From: Kribbella sp. NBC_01245
GTDB taxonomy: Bacteria; Actinomycetota; Actinomycetes; Propionibacteriales; Kribbellaceae
Assembly: GCF_036226525.1 (NCBI RefSeq)
Contig: NZ_CP108487.1
Coordinates: 1,984,001-2,048,000, forward strand
Direction: 5' to 3'
Length of the DNA: 64,000 bases
Shown: in pieces, positions 24,907 to 37,250 of the stretch
Layout of the letters: each line of letters begins with the position of its first letter
Numbering within the stretch: position 1 is the stretch's first letter
Position numbers and translations under genes: made by a program
Notes under the pieces: model-generated
Database searches by the model: none
What the model saw: the letters and a program-made list of their open reading frames with translations, nothing else
What the model was told of the DNA's origin: nothing

Positions 24907-25572
24907 TTACGCGGGCTTTGCCTGGGTGACGCGCCAAAGGTGCCGCGGTTCCGGCCCTTCGGTGCACGCGTCCGCCGCGCCGAACTCCCAGCCTTCGGCC
25001 AGGTCGTCCACCAGGTCGCGGTCGAAGTAGCGCACCGCGAACCCACGCTGCTCGTACAGGCCGTCGCCATGGTCGATGCCACAGGCAACCGAAGCGTCAT
25101 CGGTCGACCACGCTGTGTACACGAACAGTCCACCCGGCCGCAGCACCCGGCGAATCTCGGCGACCAGCGCGCGCAGCTCATCCCGCGACAACGCCATGCT
25201 GAGCAGCTGATTCGCGAATACCGAGTTCACCGTGCCGTCGGCCGGCGGCAGCGGATCGCGCACATCGTGCAGCGCGGCAGTGAGCCGGTCGTCGAGTCCG
25301 TCACGTTGCGCCGATAGCCGGAGCTGGTCGAGTGCGGTCTCGCTGAAGTCGGTGGCGTGCACGCTGAATCCCTGACGCGCGAAGTACAACGCGTCGCGGC
25401 CCTGACCGGCACCGAGCTCCAGGACATCGTCGATACCCGCGGCCGCGAACAGGCGGGTCGTCCACCTTGCGGCCTGCGAAGGCTCGGCGCCATGCAGTCG
25501 AGGATTCGACGCATACGCCGCCTGCCACCGTTCTTGTTGAGCCCTTGCGAGCTCCATGTAACCAGTCTTCAT
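24907..25572 (-). CDS. class I SAM-dependent methyltransferase
   Basis: A 221-residue methyltransferase. SAM-binding motif I is VLELGAGQGRDALYFA near residues 50–65, with the acidic end of strand 2 at VHATDFSE, and a late RRVLRPGGLFVYTAW motif. The substrate is not predictable. ATG start with GGAG just upstream; an alternative ATG lies five codons in. It lies 77 bases downstream of the siderophore operon on the same strand and might be co-transcribed, but nothing in the sequence ties it to the siderophore. Confidence 0.85.
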   Translation of the reverse strand: MKTGYMELARAQQERWQAAYASNPRLHGAEPSQAARWTTRLFAAAGIDDVLELGAGQGRDALYFARQGFSVHATDFSETALDQLRLSAQRDGLDDRLTAALHDVRDPLPPADGTVNSVFANQLLSMALSRDELRALVAEIRRVLRPGGLFVYTAWSTDDASVACGIDHGDGLYEQRGFAVRYFDRDLVDDLAEGWEFGAADACTEGPEPRHLWRVTQAKPA

Positions 25573-25649
25573 CTTGCTCCCCGTGGTCGTCCCGCCGCGG
25601 TGATGCCGACCGGACCCGAGCAGCCTACGCGAAGATGGTTGCCCTGTCG

Positions 25650-27401
25650 TCAGGTGCGCGGCGGTTCGGCCGTCAGGTGGTACATCGGATTGGGCATCCG
25701 TCCGGTCACTGGGATGGGTGGCCGCGTATCGAGATCGGCATAGCCGAGGCTCAACCGGTAACCATTCAAGGGATATCGCGCGTACGTCTCGTCCAGCAGA
25801 CCCGTCGCGGCGAGTCGATCGGCGTACGCCGGGTTGGCCGCGGCGTACCGCTCGATCTCACCGCGAGTCATCGCCCACAAACGATCGGCAGGCATCACAC
25901 GAGCATCTTCAAGTACGTCGCCCATCGGTCCGAGCACGCCGAGGAACAACGCGTCCACCAGGTACTGACGCAAGACGTGCCACGGCTTTCGCGGTAACAC
26001 CCGGTAATGGCCGTCGGGCTCCATGCCACGTGCGTCAACGGGTTCGGTCGAGATGTTCACGTCATCGACCAGGTCCTTGATCACAATGCGTGCGGGCAAT
26101 CCCTCCGGCCCGCAGATGACCATCAGGTTCTCGCCATGCGGGTTCACGGTGATGCCGTAGTGGTGCATCACATGCAGCAACGGCCGGAGCAACGCCGCGA
26201 GCAACGCGCTGATCCACACGTCCGCATCCGAACCGGCGCGAGCGATCAGGTCCGCGAGCAACGACCGGCCAGTCGCGTCACGATGCAGTACGGCGGCCAG
26301 CGGCCAGGCGGTCTCCCCCGGCTGGAGGCGTGGGTCGACGGGTTCACGCCAGATGCAGCCGAGCGTCTCGACCCACTGATACGGAATACCCGGCGCGCTG
26401 GACAACTGCGGATGCCGCACGGTCACCGACGCCACCTCGCCGAGGAGTTCGGCCCCGAGTTTGCCGAGCACCTCATCTCGTTGCCAAAGGCCCCGGAGCC
26501 ACTGTGTCACCATCGGCGCGGCCAGACTGCAATGCTCCGGGATACCGCGATACACCGAGGTGTTGAGGATCTTCAGCGGCAGCTTGACCTGATACCGGTC
26601 GCGTTCGGTGATGTTCACCATCGTCCGAATAGACTGTGTAGGTAGGTAATCGTCCGGGCCGTTGCCCAGCACAACGATCTGCCCCGTCGCGAGTTCGCGC
26701 GCCCATTGGGTACGGATGACGTGGTCGAGCTGCCACGGATGACACGGCAACCAGACATACGTATCCGGGTGATCGGGCAACAACTGCCGGAATGCCTCGA
26801 TCGTGGCCGGATCCAGCTCCGCCGCGATGACCGAATGCTCGGACAGGTCCGGCGTACCCCTGAACTCCGCCAGCCCACGACGTACGGCGAGCCAGGTCAA
26901 TCGCAACGGCCTACGCGCCTCTGGGGCATAAGAACGCGAATCCTCTGCGGAGAACCCGAGCCGCCCCTTGTTCGCAACGAGCAACGGGTGTCCGGTGAAA
27001 TGACCCTCGAGCTCACTGTGATGCCGCCCGACCAGCTCTTCGTTGGACACGGCCGTCGACGCCATCGCAACGTCCGCCGCGAGGGTGCTGGTCAACTCGG
27101 CGAGATACCCGGCGGCGGTCTGACCGCTGATACCGAGCACGCTGGTGGCGTCGACGATGAACTGCAGCGGGTCGATCGCCGGTTCGCTCTCGTCATTGCC
27201 GAGGATCCCGGTCGCCGTACGGCGGATCGAACCCGGATCGACCCGCCAGCTGCCGAAGGCACCGCGCGTCGCACTGAAGACGTACGACGCGGTCCCCAGC
27301 TCGAGGCGTCCGTCCACCGGCGTGAGCAATCCCTCGGTGCACAACTGGCCGATCAACTTGGCCAGTAGGGCTTGTGAACACGTTGACCAGGCTGAGGTCA
27401 T
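25650..27401 (-). CDS. IucA/IucC family siderophore synthetase (second copy)
   Basis: NRPS-independent siderophore (NIS) synthetase of 583 residues. It adenylates a carboxylate and couples it to an amine. Family landmarks are ELEGHFTGHPLL (the HP-containing ATP region), WLPCHPWQLDHVI, KLPLKILNTSVYRG and the catalytic-lobe HHYGITVNPHGENLMV. The KLPLKILNTSVYRG style resembles RhbF/IucC-type enzymes as I recall them, which add the second amine arm to a citrate monoamide. ATG start overlapping the monooxygenase stop. It is the last gene of the operon. Confidence 0.9.
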   Translation of the reverse strand: MTSAWSTCSQALLAKLIGQLCTEGLLTPVDGRLELGTASYVFSATRGAFGSWRVDPGSIRRTATGILGNDESEPAIDPLQFIVDATSVLGISGQTAAGYLAELTSTLAADVAMASTAVSNEELVGRHHSELEGHFTGHPLLVANKGRLGFSAEDSRSYAPEARRPLRLTWLAVRRGLAEFRGTPDLSEHSVIAAELDPATIEAFRQLLPDHPDTYVWLPCHPWQLDHVIRTQWARELATGQIVVLGNGPDDYLPTQSIRTMVNITERDRYQVKLPLKILNTSVYRGIPEHCSLAAPMVTQWLRGLWQRDEVLGKLGAELLGEVASVTVRHPQLSSAPGIPYQWVETLGCIWREPVDPRLQPGETAWPLAAVLHRDATGRSLLADLIARAGSDADVWISALLAALLRPLLHVMHHYGITVNPHGENLMVICGPEGLPARIVIKDLVDDVNISTEPVDARGMEPDGHYRVLPRKPWHVLRQYLVDALFLGVLGPMGDVLEDARVMPADRLWAMTRGEIERYAAANPAYADRLAATGLLDETYARYPLNGYRLSLGYADLDTRPPIPVTGRMPNPMYHLTAEPPRT

Positions 27402-28702
27402 TCCGCCCCCGGCACCGCGAACGTCGTGAAGGCCGTTTGCTTCGGCAGGCGGAAGCACTCGCGGCCGGCGATCGCGTTGAGAATGCCCGCGTTGCGCACC
27501 GCGCCGATGCCGAGGTCGGGAGCCGCGACACCGTGGCTGTGCAGATCGGCGTTCGCCACGAACAGCCGTCCGACCAGATCCCCCTCGGCCGCCACGCTGT
27601 GGTCCCGGTTGATGCTCCAACGACCAGCCTCGTCCAGCACAACCCGGTCCGCCAGCTCCGATAGGAACGGTAGCGGCCGGTTGCGATAGCCCGTCGCCGC
27701 GATCACGATATCCGTTTGGTGCTTGAAGGTTCGGCCGCTGTCGCTGTGCCGGAGGGTCAACTCGACAACGTTGTCCAAGGCAACGGCCGACTCGACCGCG
27801 ACCCCGACCTGCAACTCGACCGGCGCAACCGGCTCGGCGCCGAGATCCCGTTGGTAGAGCACGTCGTGGATGTCGTCCAACGTGTCCGACGAGATGCCCT
27901 TGTAGTGCCGCCACTGCTCCTTGACCAGCCGATCGCGCGAAGCCTCGGCCAACTCGTGGAAGTAGTCGACGTACGACGGGGTCGTCATCTCCAGCACGAG
28001 CTTCGAGTAGTCCAGCGGCGCGAACGACGGCGTACGGGTGAGCCAGTTGACCGCCGGACCGCCGTCGGAGTTCGCCCGGAGCAGGTCGAGCGCGCACTCG
28101 GCGCCGGACTGGCCCGAGCCCACCACGGTCACGCGTCCCGCCTTCAGCAGGTCGTCGCGCCGGTAGAGGTAGTCCGCCGAGTGCAGGAAGCTCTCCGCGG
28201 GAAGGCCTCGCAGCGCGGCCGGAACCGCCGGCTCCGTGCCGACACCGAGGACGAGGTGCCGCGCGCTGAGCTCGACCACCTCGTTGCCCCGGGCAACCGT
28301 GAGGTGGAAGGCGTCGCCATCCCAGCGCACGTTCTCGACCTGGTGACCGAAATGCAGCGAGTCCAGCTGAGCGGCGGCCCAGCGCAGGTACGCCTCGTAC
28401 TCCCGCCGCGTCGGGTGGAACTTCTCCCGTACGTAGAACTGGTAGAGCCGGTCGTTGTCACGCAGGTACGACAGGAAGGACAGCGGGTGCGCCGGCTCGA
28501 CCAGGCTGACCAGGTCGGCCAGGAACGACACCTGCAGCATCGCGTCACCGAACATCAGACCGCGGTGCCAGGTCAGCTCCGGTCGTCCGTCCAGCACGGC
28601 GAGATTCACGTCGTCCAGCCCGCTGGCGAGTGCCGCCAAGCCGAGGTTGAACGGCCCGCAGCCGATCGCGATCGCGTCGTAGGCGGGGTGGGCGGTGCTC
28701 AT
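27398..28702 (-). CDS. lysine/diamine N-hydroxylating monooxygenase
   Basis: FAD- and NADPH-dependent N-monooxygenase (IucD/RhbE/DesB family) of 434 residues, making the hydroxylamine of the hydroxamate groups. FAD motif: AIGCGPFNLGLAAL near residue 12. NADPH motif: VVGSGQSGAECALDLL near 192. C-terminal substrate motif: ATGYRNRPLPFL near 338. Its substrate is probably the diamine made by the operon's decarboxylase. AAGGAAGG site before the ATG; the stop overlaps the downstream NIS synthetase start. Confidence 0.92.
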   Translation of the reverse strand: MSTAHPAYDAIAIGCGPFNLGLAALASGLDDVNLAVLDGRPELTWHRGLMFGDAMLQVSFLADLVSLVEPAHPLSFLSYLRDNDRLYQFYVREKFHPTRREYEAYLRWAAAQLDSLHFGHQVENVRWDGDAFHLTVARGNEVVELSARHLVLGVGTEPAVPAALRGLPAESFLHSADYLYRRDDLLKAGRVTVVGSGQSGAECALDLLRANSDGGPAVNWLTRTPSFAPLDYSKLVLEMTTPSYVDYFHELAEASRDRLVKEQWRHYKGISSDTLDDIHDVLYQRDLGAEPVAPVELQVGVAVESAVALDNVVELTLRHSDSGRTFKHQTDIVIAATGYRNRPLPFLSELADRVVLDEAGRWSINRDHSVAAEGDLVGRLFVANADLHSHGVAAPDLGIGAVRNAGILNAIAGRECFRLPKQTAFTTFAVPGAE

Positions 28703-28732
28703 CTGGAACCTTCCTTGTTCATTTGCAAAACC

Positions 28733-29284
28733 TCACGAACTACTTCGCAGCCTCATCATCAAGGCCGCCTTCTTCTCGGGCAGGTCGAGCTCGGCAACGA
28801 TCCGGAACCCGGCCGCGGCGAACGCGCGGATCGACGGAACGTTCGTCGCGTCGGGCTCGGCGATCACCCGAGGACAGCGGGGATCGGCCCGCATCACGGC
28901 AACGGCCACCGCAGCCAGCAGACGCCGGCCGATCCCCTGTCCGGTCCGGGCGGAGTCCCCGATCGCCACATGCACACCCCAGTCGTGCACATCGTGGTCG
29001 TAGTACTCCGCGATCCGGTCGTGCCGCACGCGGTACAGCTCGACGTACCCCAGTTGCTCGGAGTCGAGTGACACCATGCACGGCAGCGAATGCTCGCCGG
29101 CCGACTGCTCGGCGATCTGCTGCGCCCAGCGCTCCACCGACCAGTCCTGCCGCCACCACGGCTCGATATGCGGACGGCCCATCCACCACGCGATCGTGGC
29201 GGCGTCCCCGGCGTCGGCGGGCCGCAGGTCGAACCCGTCGTCCAGGTGCAACGACCCGCACGCGCCTTCCGCCAACGCCGTCAC
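28733..29284 (-). CDS. siderophore N-hydroxy-diamine acetyltransferase (RhbD/IucB-like)
   Basis: GNAT-fold acyltransferase of 183 residues. It has the subgroup's HIEPWWRQDWSVERWAQQI motif (near 39–57), the YYDHDVHDWGVHVAIGD strand and the acetyl-CoA loop TGQGIGRRLLAAV. It should acylate the N-hydroxylated diamine to the hydroxamate; acetyl is the usual donor group in this type. GTG start one base after the stop of the upstream NIS synthetase, 30 bases before the monooxygenase ATG. Confidence 0.88.
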   Translation of the reverse strand: MTALAEGACGSLHLDDGFDLRPADAGDAATIAWWMGRPHIEPWWRQDWSVERWAQQIAEQSAGEHSLPCMVSLDSEQLGYVELYRVRHDRIAEYYDHDVHDWGVHVAIGDSARTGQGIGRRLLAAVAVAVMRADPRCPRVIAEPDATNVPSIRAFAAAGFRIVAELDLPEKKAALMMRLRSSS

Positions 29285-29285
29285 C

Positions 29286-31007
29286 TCACATCACCGCCAG
29301 CGGGTTCGGCACGTCGACGTACACCGACTGGTTGTCCAATGGCGCGACAACTTCGTCGATGCCCTTCAACCGAGTAGCGATATTCGCCTTACAGGGCAGG
29401 GTTTCCGCGGTCAGCCAACGCCTGGCCAGCCGATCGCCGTCCGGCCCGGCCGCCTTCAACTCGGGCAGCGCCGCATCCAGCCGATCCCGTACGACGGCGA
29501 GCAGCGCGTCCTCGGACTCGAGGCCTTCCATGGCGAGACAACCGACCGGCGCGAGCGCCTGGTTGTGCAGCATGTAATACGTCAACCGGTCATCGACAAT
29601 CTCGTCCTCGACCACTGCGAGCGTCGACTCGCTGTCGCCGCTGGTCTTGAGCAGACCATCCAGGTACGACGACGCCAGGTAGTAGCCCTGGTTGTCGCGA
29701 TAGGCGCCACCGGTGACTCGGCCCGCATCATCCACCTTGACCAGGGTGTTCTGCTGATGCGCCTCCAGGCCGATCCCGGTGGCAGCGTAGAGGTGCAGCA
29801 TCGGCACCAAAACCTCATCGATGTACGTGGCCACCCACGCTTGTGCGCCGTCAGGCCCTTGCGCCGCGACAGCCTCGCCCAACCGGCTCAGGGCGCCCGG
29901 GCGCGGCGCGACCAGTCCGGCCAGGCAGGCGTACGAGTCGATCCCGGGTGGCACCTCGCGAACCGCGACATCCAGACCAGTCAGGGACGGGCCGCCCTGG
30001 GCCTGGGGTTCGTCGAGGGCCACCCAGGCCGGATCGCGCACAATCGCGAACCGGGGATGAGCCTGCGTCGTACCGGCCGCATAGCCGGCGTCGAGCAGAC
30101 GGTTGATCTCCAGACCACGCCGCAATTCGGTCCGGGTCGACTCACGCCGGGAGTTGGTGATGCGCAGGCCGAGAGAGAGTTTGAGCATCACCGGCAGGTC
30201 CGGGTGATAGATCGTGCGCAGGCTGGAGGTCGGATACCACTGGGCGCCCAACGGGCCGAGCGCCTTCAGCCGGCCGGAGGCGAGCAACGCGGCGACCCGC
30301 GGCCGTCGTACGGCGTCCGCAGCCTGCCACGGATGCGCCGGGACCAGCACGGTGCCCGGCTCGGGGGTGGTGCCGGCCAGCGCCGCCATCAGCTGCAGGG
30401 CGTCCAGTCCCTGCAGTGATGGCGCGCCGGCCACCTGGTCCGCGGACACCAGATCGGCGTCGGCCGCGAACCAGTGCACCTGGAAGGCGCCGCCCAGTTC
30501 TGGCGAGTAGGTCGCCAGTTCCACACCTTCCATACCGTCACGGCTCTTCGGTGCCGGGTGGTTCAGGTGGCCGAGAAGCAAGGCCTGCTCGGCATCCAGG
30601 AACCGCCCCATCGGGCTGCGAGCCGAACCACTCGCGCCCACGAAGGTCGTGACGTTGCGGACGGACTCGGCGGTACGCGACACCAGGTCGGCCACCTCGT
30701 CCGGGTCCGATCGGATCTCCTCGGCGAGGAGTCGCACCAGTACGGCCGGGTCGGCAGTGACCGATCCACCTGAATTGGTCACCTCGACCCGGCTGAACTG
30801 GTGCAGGCCGGTCCGCGAGGCATGGCCGACCTCAGCGGTGATCGTGATCGCGCTGATCGGTAGCTCGATCGACAGCCGGCCCGGCCGCACCACGATCCCG
30901 GTCTCCCGGGTCCAGCAGCGCAGCACGGCATTGAGATGCGCCTCGGCAGAGATCGACTCCGCGGTCTTCGCTGCGTCGGTCGGAGCCGTATCGGTCGGAT
31001 GAGTCAC
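29286..31007 (-). CDS. IucA/IucC family siderophore synthetase (first copy)
   Basis: NIS synthetase of 573 residues, upstream partner of the 25.6-kb copy. It shows LLLGHLNHPAPKS (the ATP-site HPxPK), VLVPAHPWQAADAV, KLSLGLRITNSRR and TGIGLEAHQQNTLVKV. By analogy to RhbC/IucA it would activate citrate first. Together with the second copy this predicts citrate with two identical arms. ATG start overlapping the decarboxylase stop by ATGA. Confidence 0.9.
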   Translation of the reverse strand: MTHPTDTAPTDAAKTAESISAEAHLNAVLRCWTRETGIVVRPGRLSIELPISAITITAEVGHASRTGLHQFSRVEVTNSGGSVTADPAVLVRLLAEEIRSDPDEVADLVSRTAESVRNVTTFVGASGSARSPMGRFLDAEQALLLGHLNHPAPKSRDGMEGVELATYSPELGGAFQVHWFAADADLVSADQVAGAPSLQGLDALQLMAALAGTTPEPGTVLVPAHPWQAADAVRRPRVAALLASGRLKALGPLGAQWYPTSSLRTIYHPDLPVMLKLSLGLRITNSRRESTRTELRRGLEINRLLDAGYAAGTTQAHPRFAIVRDPAWVALDEPQAQGGPSLTGLDVAVREVPPGIDSYACLAGLVAPRPGALSRLGEAVAAQGPDGAQAWVATYIDEVLVPMLHLYAATGIGLEAHQQNTLVKVDDAGRVTGGAYRDNQGYYLASSYLDGLLKTSGDSESTLAVVEDEIVDDRLTYYMLHNQALAPVGCLAMEGLESEDALLAVVRDRLDAALPELKAAGPDGDRLARRWLTAETLPCKANIATRLKGIDEVVAPLDNQSVYVDVPNPLAVM

Positions 31008-32503
31008 GCTGCGCCCTCTCCGTTCGTTTCCCGGCGGCCGGCCAGCACCTCGCGTCCCGTGGCCACGACGAGGTCCAGCAGGCCCTCGATGTCCGTCGGG
31101 GTCGCATTCGGGTTCAGCAGCGTCAGCTTCAACGCCACCACAGCGGGCCGGTTACCTCGGGCCGGCACCTTCGTCCGGCCGATCAGCGCGCGACCCGACG
31201 TCAGCAACCGCCGCCGGACCTCACCCTGAACCGCGTCCAGGTCGGCCGGGTCCAGGTCCTGACCCGCGACCCGGAACAGCACGGTCGTCAGGGTCACCGG
31301 TGCGAGCAGCTCCAGGGAACTGTCCGCGACGACCCGGGCGGCGGCCGCGTGCGCGAGCTCGTGACAGGTGTCGAGCATTGTGCCCAGTCCCGACCGCCCG
31401 TAAGCGGTCAATGTGGTCGCGACCTTCACCGCGTCCGGACGACGGGTCGTCTGCAGGCTGCGGCCGAGCAGACCGTCGAGGCCCGAGTCGATGTCGTCGG
31501 CCGGGTTGAGGTAGTCCACCGACCGGTCGAACGACGCGAACCGGCTCCGGTCCGCGACCAGCAGCACGCTCGTCGCGGCCGGCTGCCAGCCGATCTTGTG
31601 CAGGTCGAGCGTGACCGAGTCGGCGGCCGGCAGATCCGCGAGCAACGGCGCGAGCCGATCCGAGAACAACGCGCCGAATCCGTAGGCCGCGTCCACGTGC
31701 ACCCAAGCGCCGTACCGCCGGCCCAGCTCGGCGATCTCCGCGATCGGATCGATCGAGCCGTAGTCGGTAGTACCCGCGGTCGCGATGACGGCGATCGGCG
31801 TACGACCCTGGTGGCGCAGCTCCTGCTCGAGCACGTCCGTCCGCATCCGGAAGTGGTCGTCGCTCGGAATCGTGATGGCCGCGTCCTCCCCCAGACCCAG
31901 CGCGGCACACGCCCGCTGGACCGAGAAGTGGGCCAGCTCGGAGCAGAACACGACCGGCCGGTGCAAGCCCTGCAACCCGTTACGCCGTACGTCGATCCCG
32001 GTCGCGGCGGCTGCGCTGTCACGGGCGATCAGCACTGCCAGCAGGTTGGAGATCGAGCCGCCGGGAGTGAGCACGCCATCGGCCTGCGGGCCGAACCCGG
32101 CCAAGTCGGCGAGCGCACGCACGACCCACTTCTCGATCGCCAGCGTCGCCGGGCCGGAGTCGTATGTGTCCATCGAAGCGTTGCTCGCGGACGCCATCAT
32201 GTCGGCGTCAACGGCCACCTGGAGCACGGGCGGTTGCAGGTGCGCGGCGGCGAACGGGTGACTCAGGTCGATCCCGTTGTCCTCCAGCAAGTCGCTCATC
32301 AACGCCAGCGCGGTCGACTCCCCGACACCAGTGGCGGGAACACGCGCCTCCCCGAGTAACTCGGTCGTACGGTGCAGAACGGCAGAAGGCGAACCGGCCG
32401 GCATCGGGCCGCGCTCGCGGTCGGAGACGGTGGACGCCAACGGCCACTTCTCCGGTCGGGTCGGAACAGAGCTCAGCACGGTCAGACGCGCCTGATGCGG
32501 CAT
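31004..32503 (-). CDS. PLP-dependent diamine-forming decarboxylase (DDC family)
   Basis: Group II pyridoxal-phosphate decarboxylase of 499 residues, like DesA (lysine) and RhbB (2,4-diaminobutyrate). The PLP-site motifs are LTPGGSISNLLAVLIA, HVDAAYGFGALFS (Asp to the pyridine N) and VTLDLHKIGWQP with the Schiff-base Lys. No diaminobutyrate aminotransferase (rhbA) accompanies it, so lysine to cadaverine is the simpler guess. It is the first gene of the operon; GGGAG site before the ATG and a double iron box 20 bases upstream. Confidence 0.9.
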   Translation of the reverse strand: MPHQARLTVLSSVPTRPEKWPLASTVSDRERGPMPAGSPSAVLHRTTELLGEARVPATGVGESTALALMSDLLEDNGIDLSHPFAAAHLQPPVLQVAVDADMMASASNASMDTYDSGPATLAIEKWVVRALADLAGFGPQADGVLTPGGSISNLLAVLIARDSAAAATGIDVRRNGLQGLHRPVVFCSELAHFSVQRACAALGLGEDAAITIPSDDHFRMRTDVLEQELRHQGRTPIAVIATAGTTDYGSIDPIAEIAELGRRYGAWVHVDAAYGFGALFSDRLAPLLADLPAADSVTLDLHKIGWQPAATSVLLVADRSRFASFDRSVDYLNPADDIDSGLDGLLGRSLQTTRRPDAVKVATTLTAYGRSGLGTMLDTCHELAHAAAARVVADSSLELLAPVTLTTVLFRVAGQDLDPADLDAVQGEVRRRLLTSGRALIGRTKVPARGNRPAVVALKLTLLNPNATPTDIEGLLDLVVATGREVLAGRRETNGEGAA

Positions 32504-32523
32504 CCAGATCTCCCGAAGAGTTT

Positions 32524-32554
32524 GTTAGGCAAGCCTTAGTAAGGCACGCCTAAC
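32524..32554. promoter_or_regulatory. double iron box (DtxR/IdeR/DmdR1 site)
   Basis: A 31-base near-perfect palindrome centred on base 32539, with half sites GTTAGGC…GCCTTA and TAAGGC…GCCTAAC. It contains two overlapping 19-base matches to the actinobacterial iron-box pattern (TTAGGnnAGnCTnnCCTAA). It sits just ahead of the siderophore operon, as expected for Fe(II)-repressor control. Confidence 0.88.
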
Positions 32555-32686
32555 CTATGTCTCGGGGACCACTCTCTGTCAACTCACCCGCGCGCCGTCC
32601 AACCCCTGGACCGCCTTCCCTCCCAGCGATTCCAACGACCTGCAGACACGAACGTCACACGCAACGTGGCAATCCTCACGCCAACC

Positions 32687-32781
32687 CTTTGCATTCATTC
32701 GTCGGAATCCGCCCTCGACCGCCGCGTGCTTGTGCGCGTCCGCTGACCTGCGAGGGCGGATTCCGACGAATGAATGCAAAG
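32687..32781. repeat. perfect 31-bp inverted repeat element
   Basis: Arms 32687–32717 and 32751–32781 are exact reverse complements and carry the TTCATTCGTCGGAATCCGCC core shared with 17.7 and 21.1 kb. The 33-base loop includes CGCGTCCGCTGACCTG. It ends 15 bases past the serine hydrolase stop and about 130 bases upstream of the iron box. The remaining part of this 293-base gap (32560–32680) holds nothing I can identify. Confidence 0.92.
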
Positions 32782-32796
32782 TGACGGTGGCGCGGG

Positions 32797-34088
32797 CTAT
32801 TGGGCGTAGGGGGTGCGGGTGAGGATGAAGGTGGCGAGGTTTAGGTGGTCGGGGTGGGCGTGGAGGCGTTCGCCGGCGAAGTAGCCGTCCAGGCCTTCGT
32901 AGAGGTCTTTGCCGATGACGCGGAAGCGGGTGACACGCGTGCCGTCCGGGTTGGAGAGGACGAGGATGCCGCCGTCGATCGTCATCAGGTACGGCGTGTT
33001 GCCCCAATGCCAGGCGCCGAGCAGTTCCTCGCCGACGGGTAGTTCCGGTTCGGGCGTCCACTCCGGCGCCAACGGCGGTTCATGCGCGGCAGTGGCACGG
33101 ATGAGGTCGAGCGCGAGCATCGGCGCGCGCCCATTCGTCCCATTGGCGAGCGTCACCGCGCCGATCCCCCGCACGCGATCCACGAACAGACCAGCCAGGA
33201 ACCCAGGCATCGACCCGGTATGACCAGTGAAGACGTACGGATCGTCCGCATGTAAACGCAATCCCAGGCCGTAGCTCGCGGTCAACCCCTCGTTCGGGTC
33301 GTTCGCCATCGGCGCGGCCATCTCGTCGACCGTTGCCGGGGACAACACTTCGGCGGCCGGGTCAATCCAGAACGACGCGTAGCGCGCGAGATCCTCCAGC
33401 GTGCTCCACAATTGGCCCGCGGGCGCCATCGACCCCGAGTCGTACGCCGGTTCGTCGTCAAGGCGATGCGTCCACGGGTGGACGGAAAACCCTTCTGCGG
33501 CAGGCAAAACCGGCGAGTACGACGTACGGCGCATCTCGAGCGGGTCGAGAATCCGGCGCTGCGCCAACTCGGTCCAGCTCGAACCACGCAGCCGCGCGAC
33601 CAGTTCACCGAGCAACCCGAAGCCGATGTTCGAGTAGTGGAACCGCCGGTCCGGTACGCCCGCGGCGATCGACTCGTCCAACGCGGACGCGAGTTCCTCG
33701 AACGAAACGCCCGGGTTGCGCTCCCACCAGTCGCCCACCGGCTCGGCGTTCATCCCGCCGGAATGGGCGAGCAGGTTCCGGATGCTCAGGTGGCCGTAGC
33801 CGATACCCGGCAGGTGTTTGCCGATCGGGTCGGACAACGTGAGCAGGCCGTCATCCCGGCACTGCATCACCAGGATTGCCGTGAGCGTCTTCGTGATCGA
33901 CCCGATCCGGTACTGCGTATCCGCACTCGGCAAGGCGCCTGCTCTGTTGGCAAAACGCCCGCGCGTGCCGGACCACACCAGCTCGCCGTCGCGCACCACG
34001 CCGGCCACGAGTGACGGCAGGCGCGACGCAGACTGAACCGCCGCCACCTCCCGAAGGAGAGCGGCGGCGGTGTCAGGTCGTACCAAAG

Positions 34089-34092
<4 letters not shown>
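32797..34092 (-). CDS. serine hydrolase, class C beta-lactamase/DD-peptidase fold
   Basis: A 431-residue penicillin-binding-protein-like hydrolase without signal peptide. SxxK is SITK (Ser65, Lys68); YSN (FHYSNIGFG) is near residue 155; the third motif is HTG ([11 protein letters not shown]). A C-terminal domain of about 110 residues follows. This group includes esterases and D-aminopeptidases more often than true beta-lactamases. GTG start overlaps the gcvP stop as GTGA, an unexpected partnership with glycine cleavage that may simply reflect read-through. Confidence 0.88.
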
Positions 34093-36938
<2,846 letters not shown>

Positions 36939-36988
36939 CGAGAAGGCTCCGTTGCTGCTGACAAGGATGTCGGTGCTGCTGGTGGCCC

Positions 36989-37125
36989 TCCCCCTCTGTC
37001 ACGGGCAGGGGGCACCCACTTCAGAGTCGCCTGTGGCACCCGGTCCATGGGCCTGAGAGGTTCCGGGGAGGAATTGCCCCTTCGGCGCCCAGGCTTTTGG
37101 TTCGCCTGAGACTCTCCCGAGTGCT
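36989..37125 (-). promoter_or_regulatory. glycine riboswitch and downstream stem
   Basis: On the minus strand the leader reads CGGGAGAGTCTCAGGCG, GGGCGCCGAAGGGGCAA, CCCCGGAACCTCTCAGGC and GACTCTGAAG in order, the conserved blocks of a glycine aptamer. One full aptamer is clear; a second is not, so this is probably the singlet form. A GC-rich stem (CCCCCT paired with AGGGGG, around 36989–37012) follows before gcvP and may be part of the expression platform. The 312-base gap has no gene. Confidence 0.92.
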
Positions 37126-37250
37126 GTGCACGGCGGCATTTCAACTACCAGCCGAGCGTACCAGCGTGGTCCGCCCGGTCCAGCATCGAGCCTGCGACCG
37201 GTCATCCGGCGCAGGCTCGATTGGTGCGTTTGGTGCGTTTGGTTCTTGGT

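Noticed and set aside
27398..28097. N-terminal extension of the second NIS synthetase into the monooxygenase gene
   Set aside because: The extra residues are Arg/Gly-rich and non-conserved, and an ATGA overlap with the monooxygenase stop gives a natural start.
25650..32503. Desferrioxamine (desABCD) operon
   Set aside because: The presence of two IucA/IucC enzymes and the rhb-like order fit a citrate-based product better than the single-synthetase des operon.
36989..37125. Tandem glycine riboswitch
   Set aside because: Only one complete aptamer is recognisable; the rest is a GC-rich stem.
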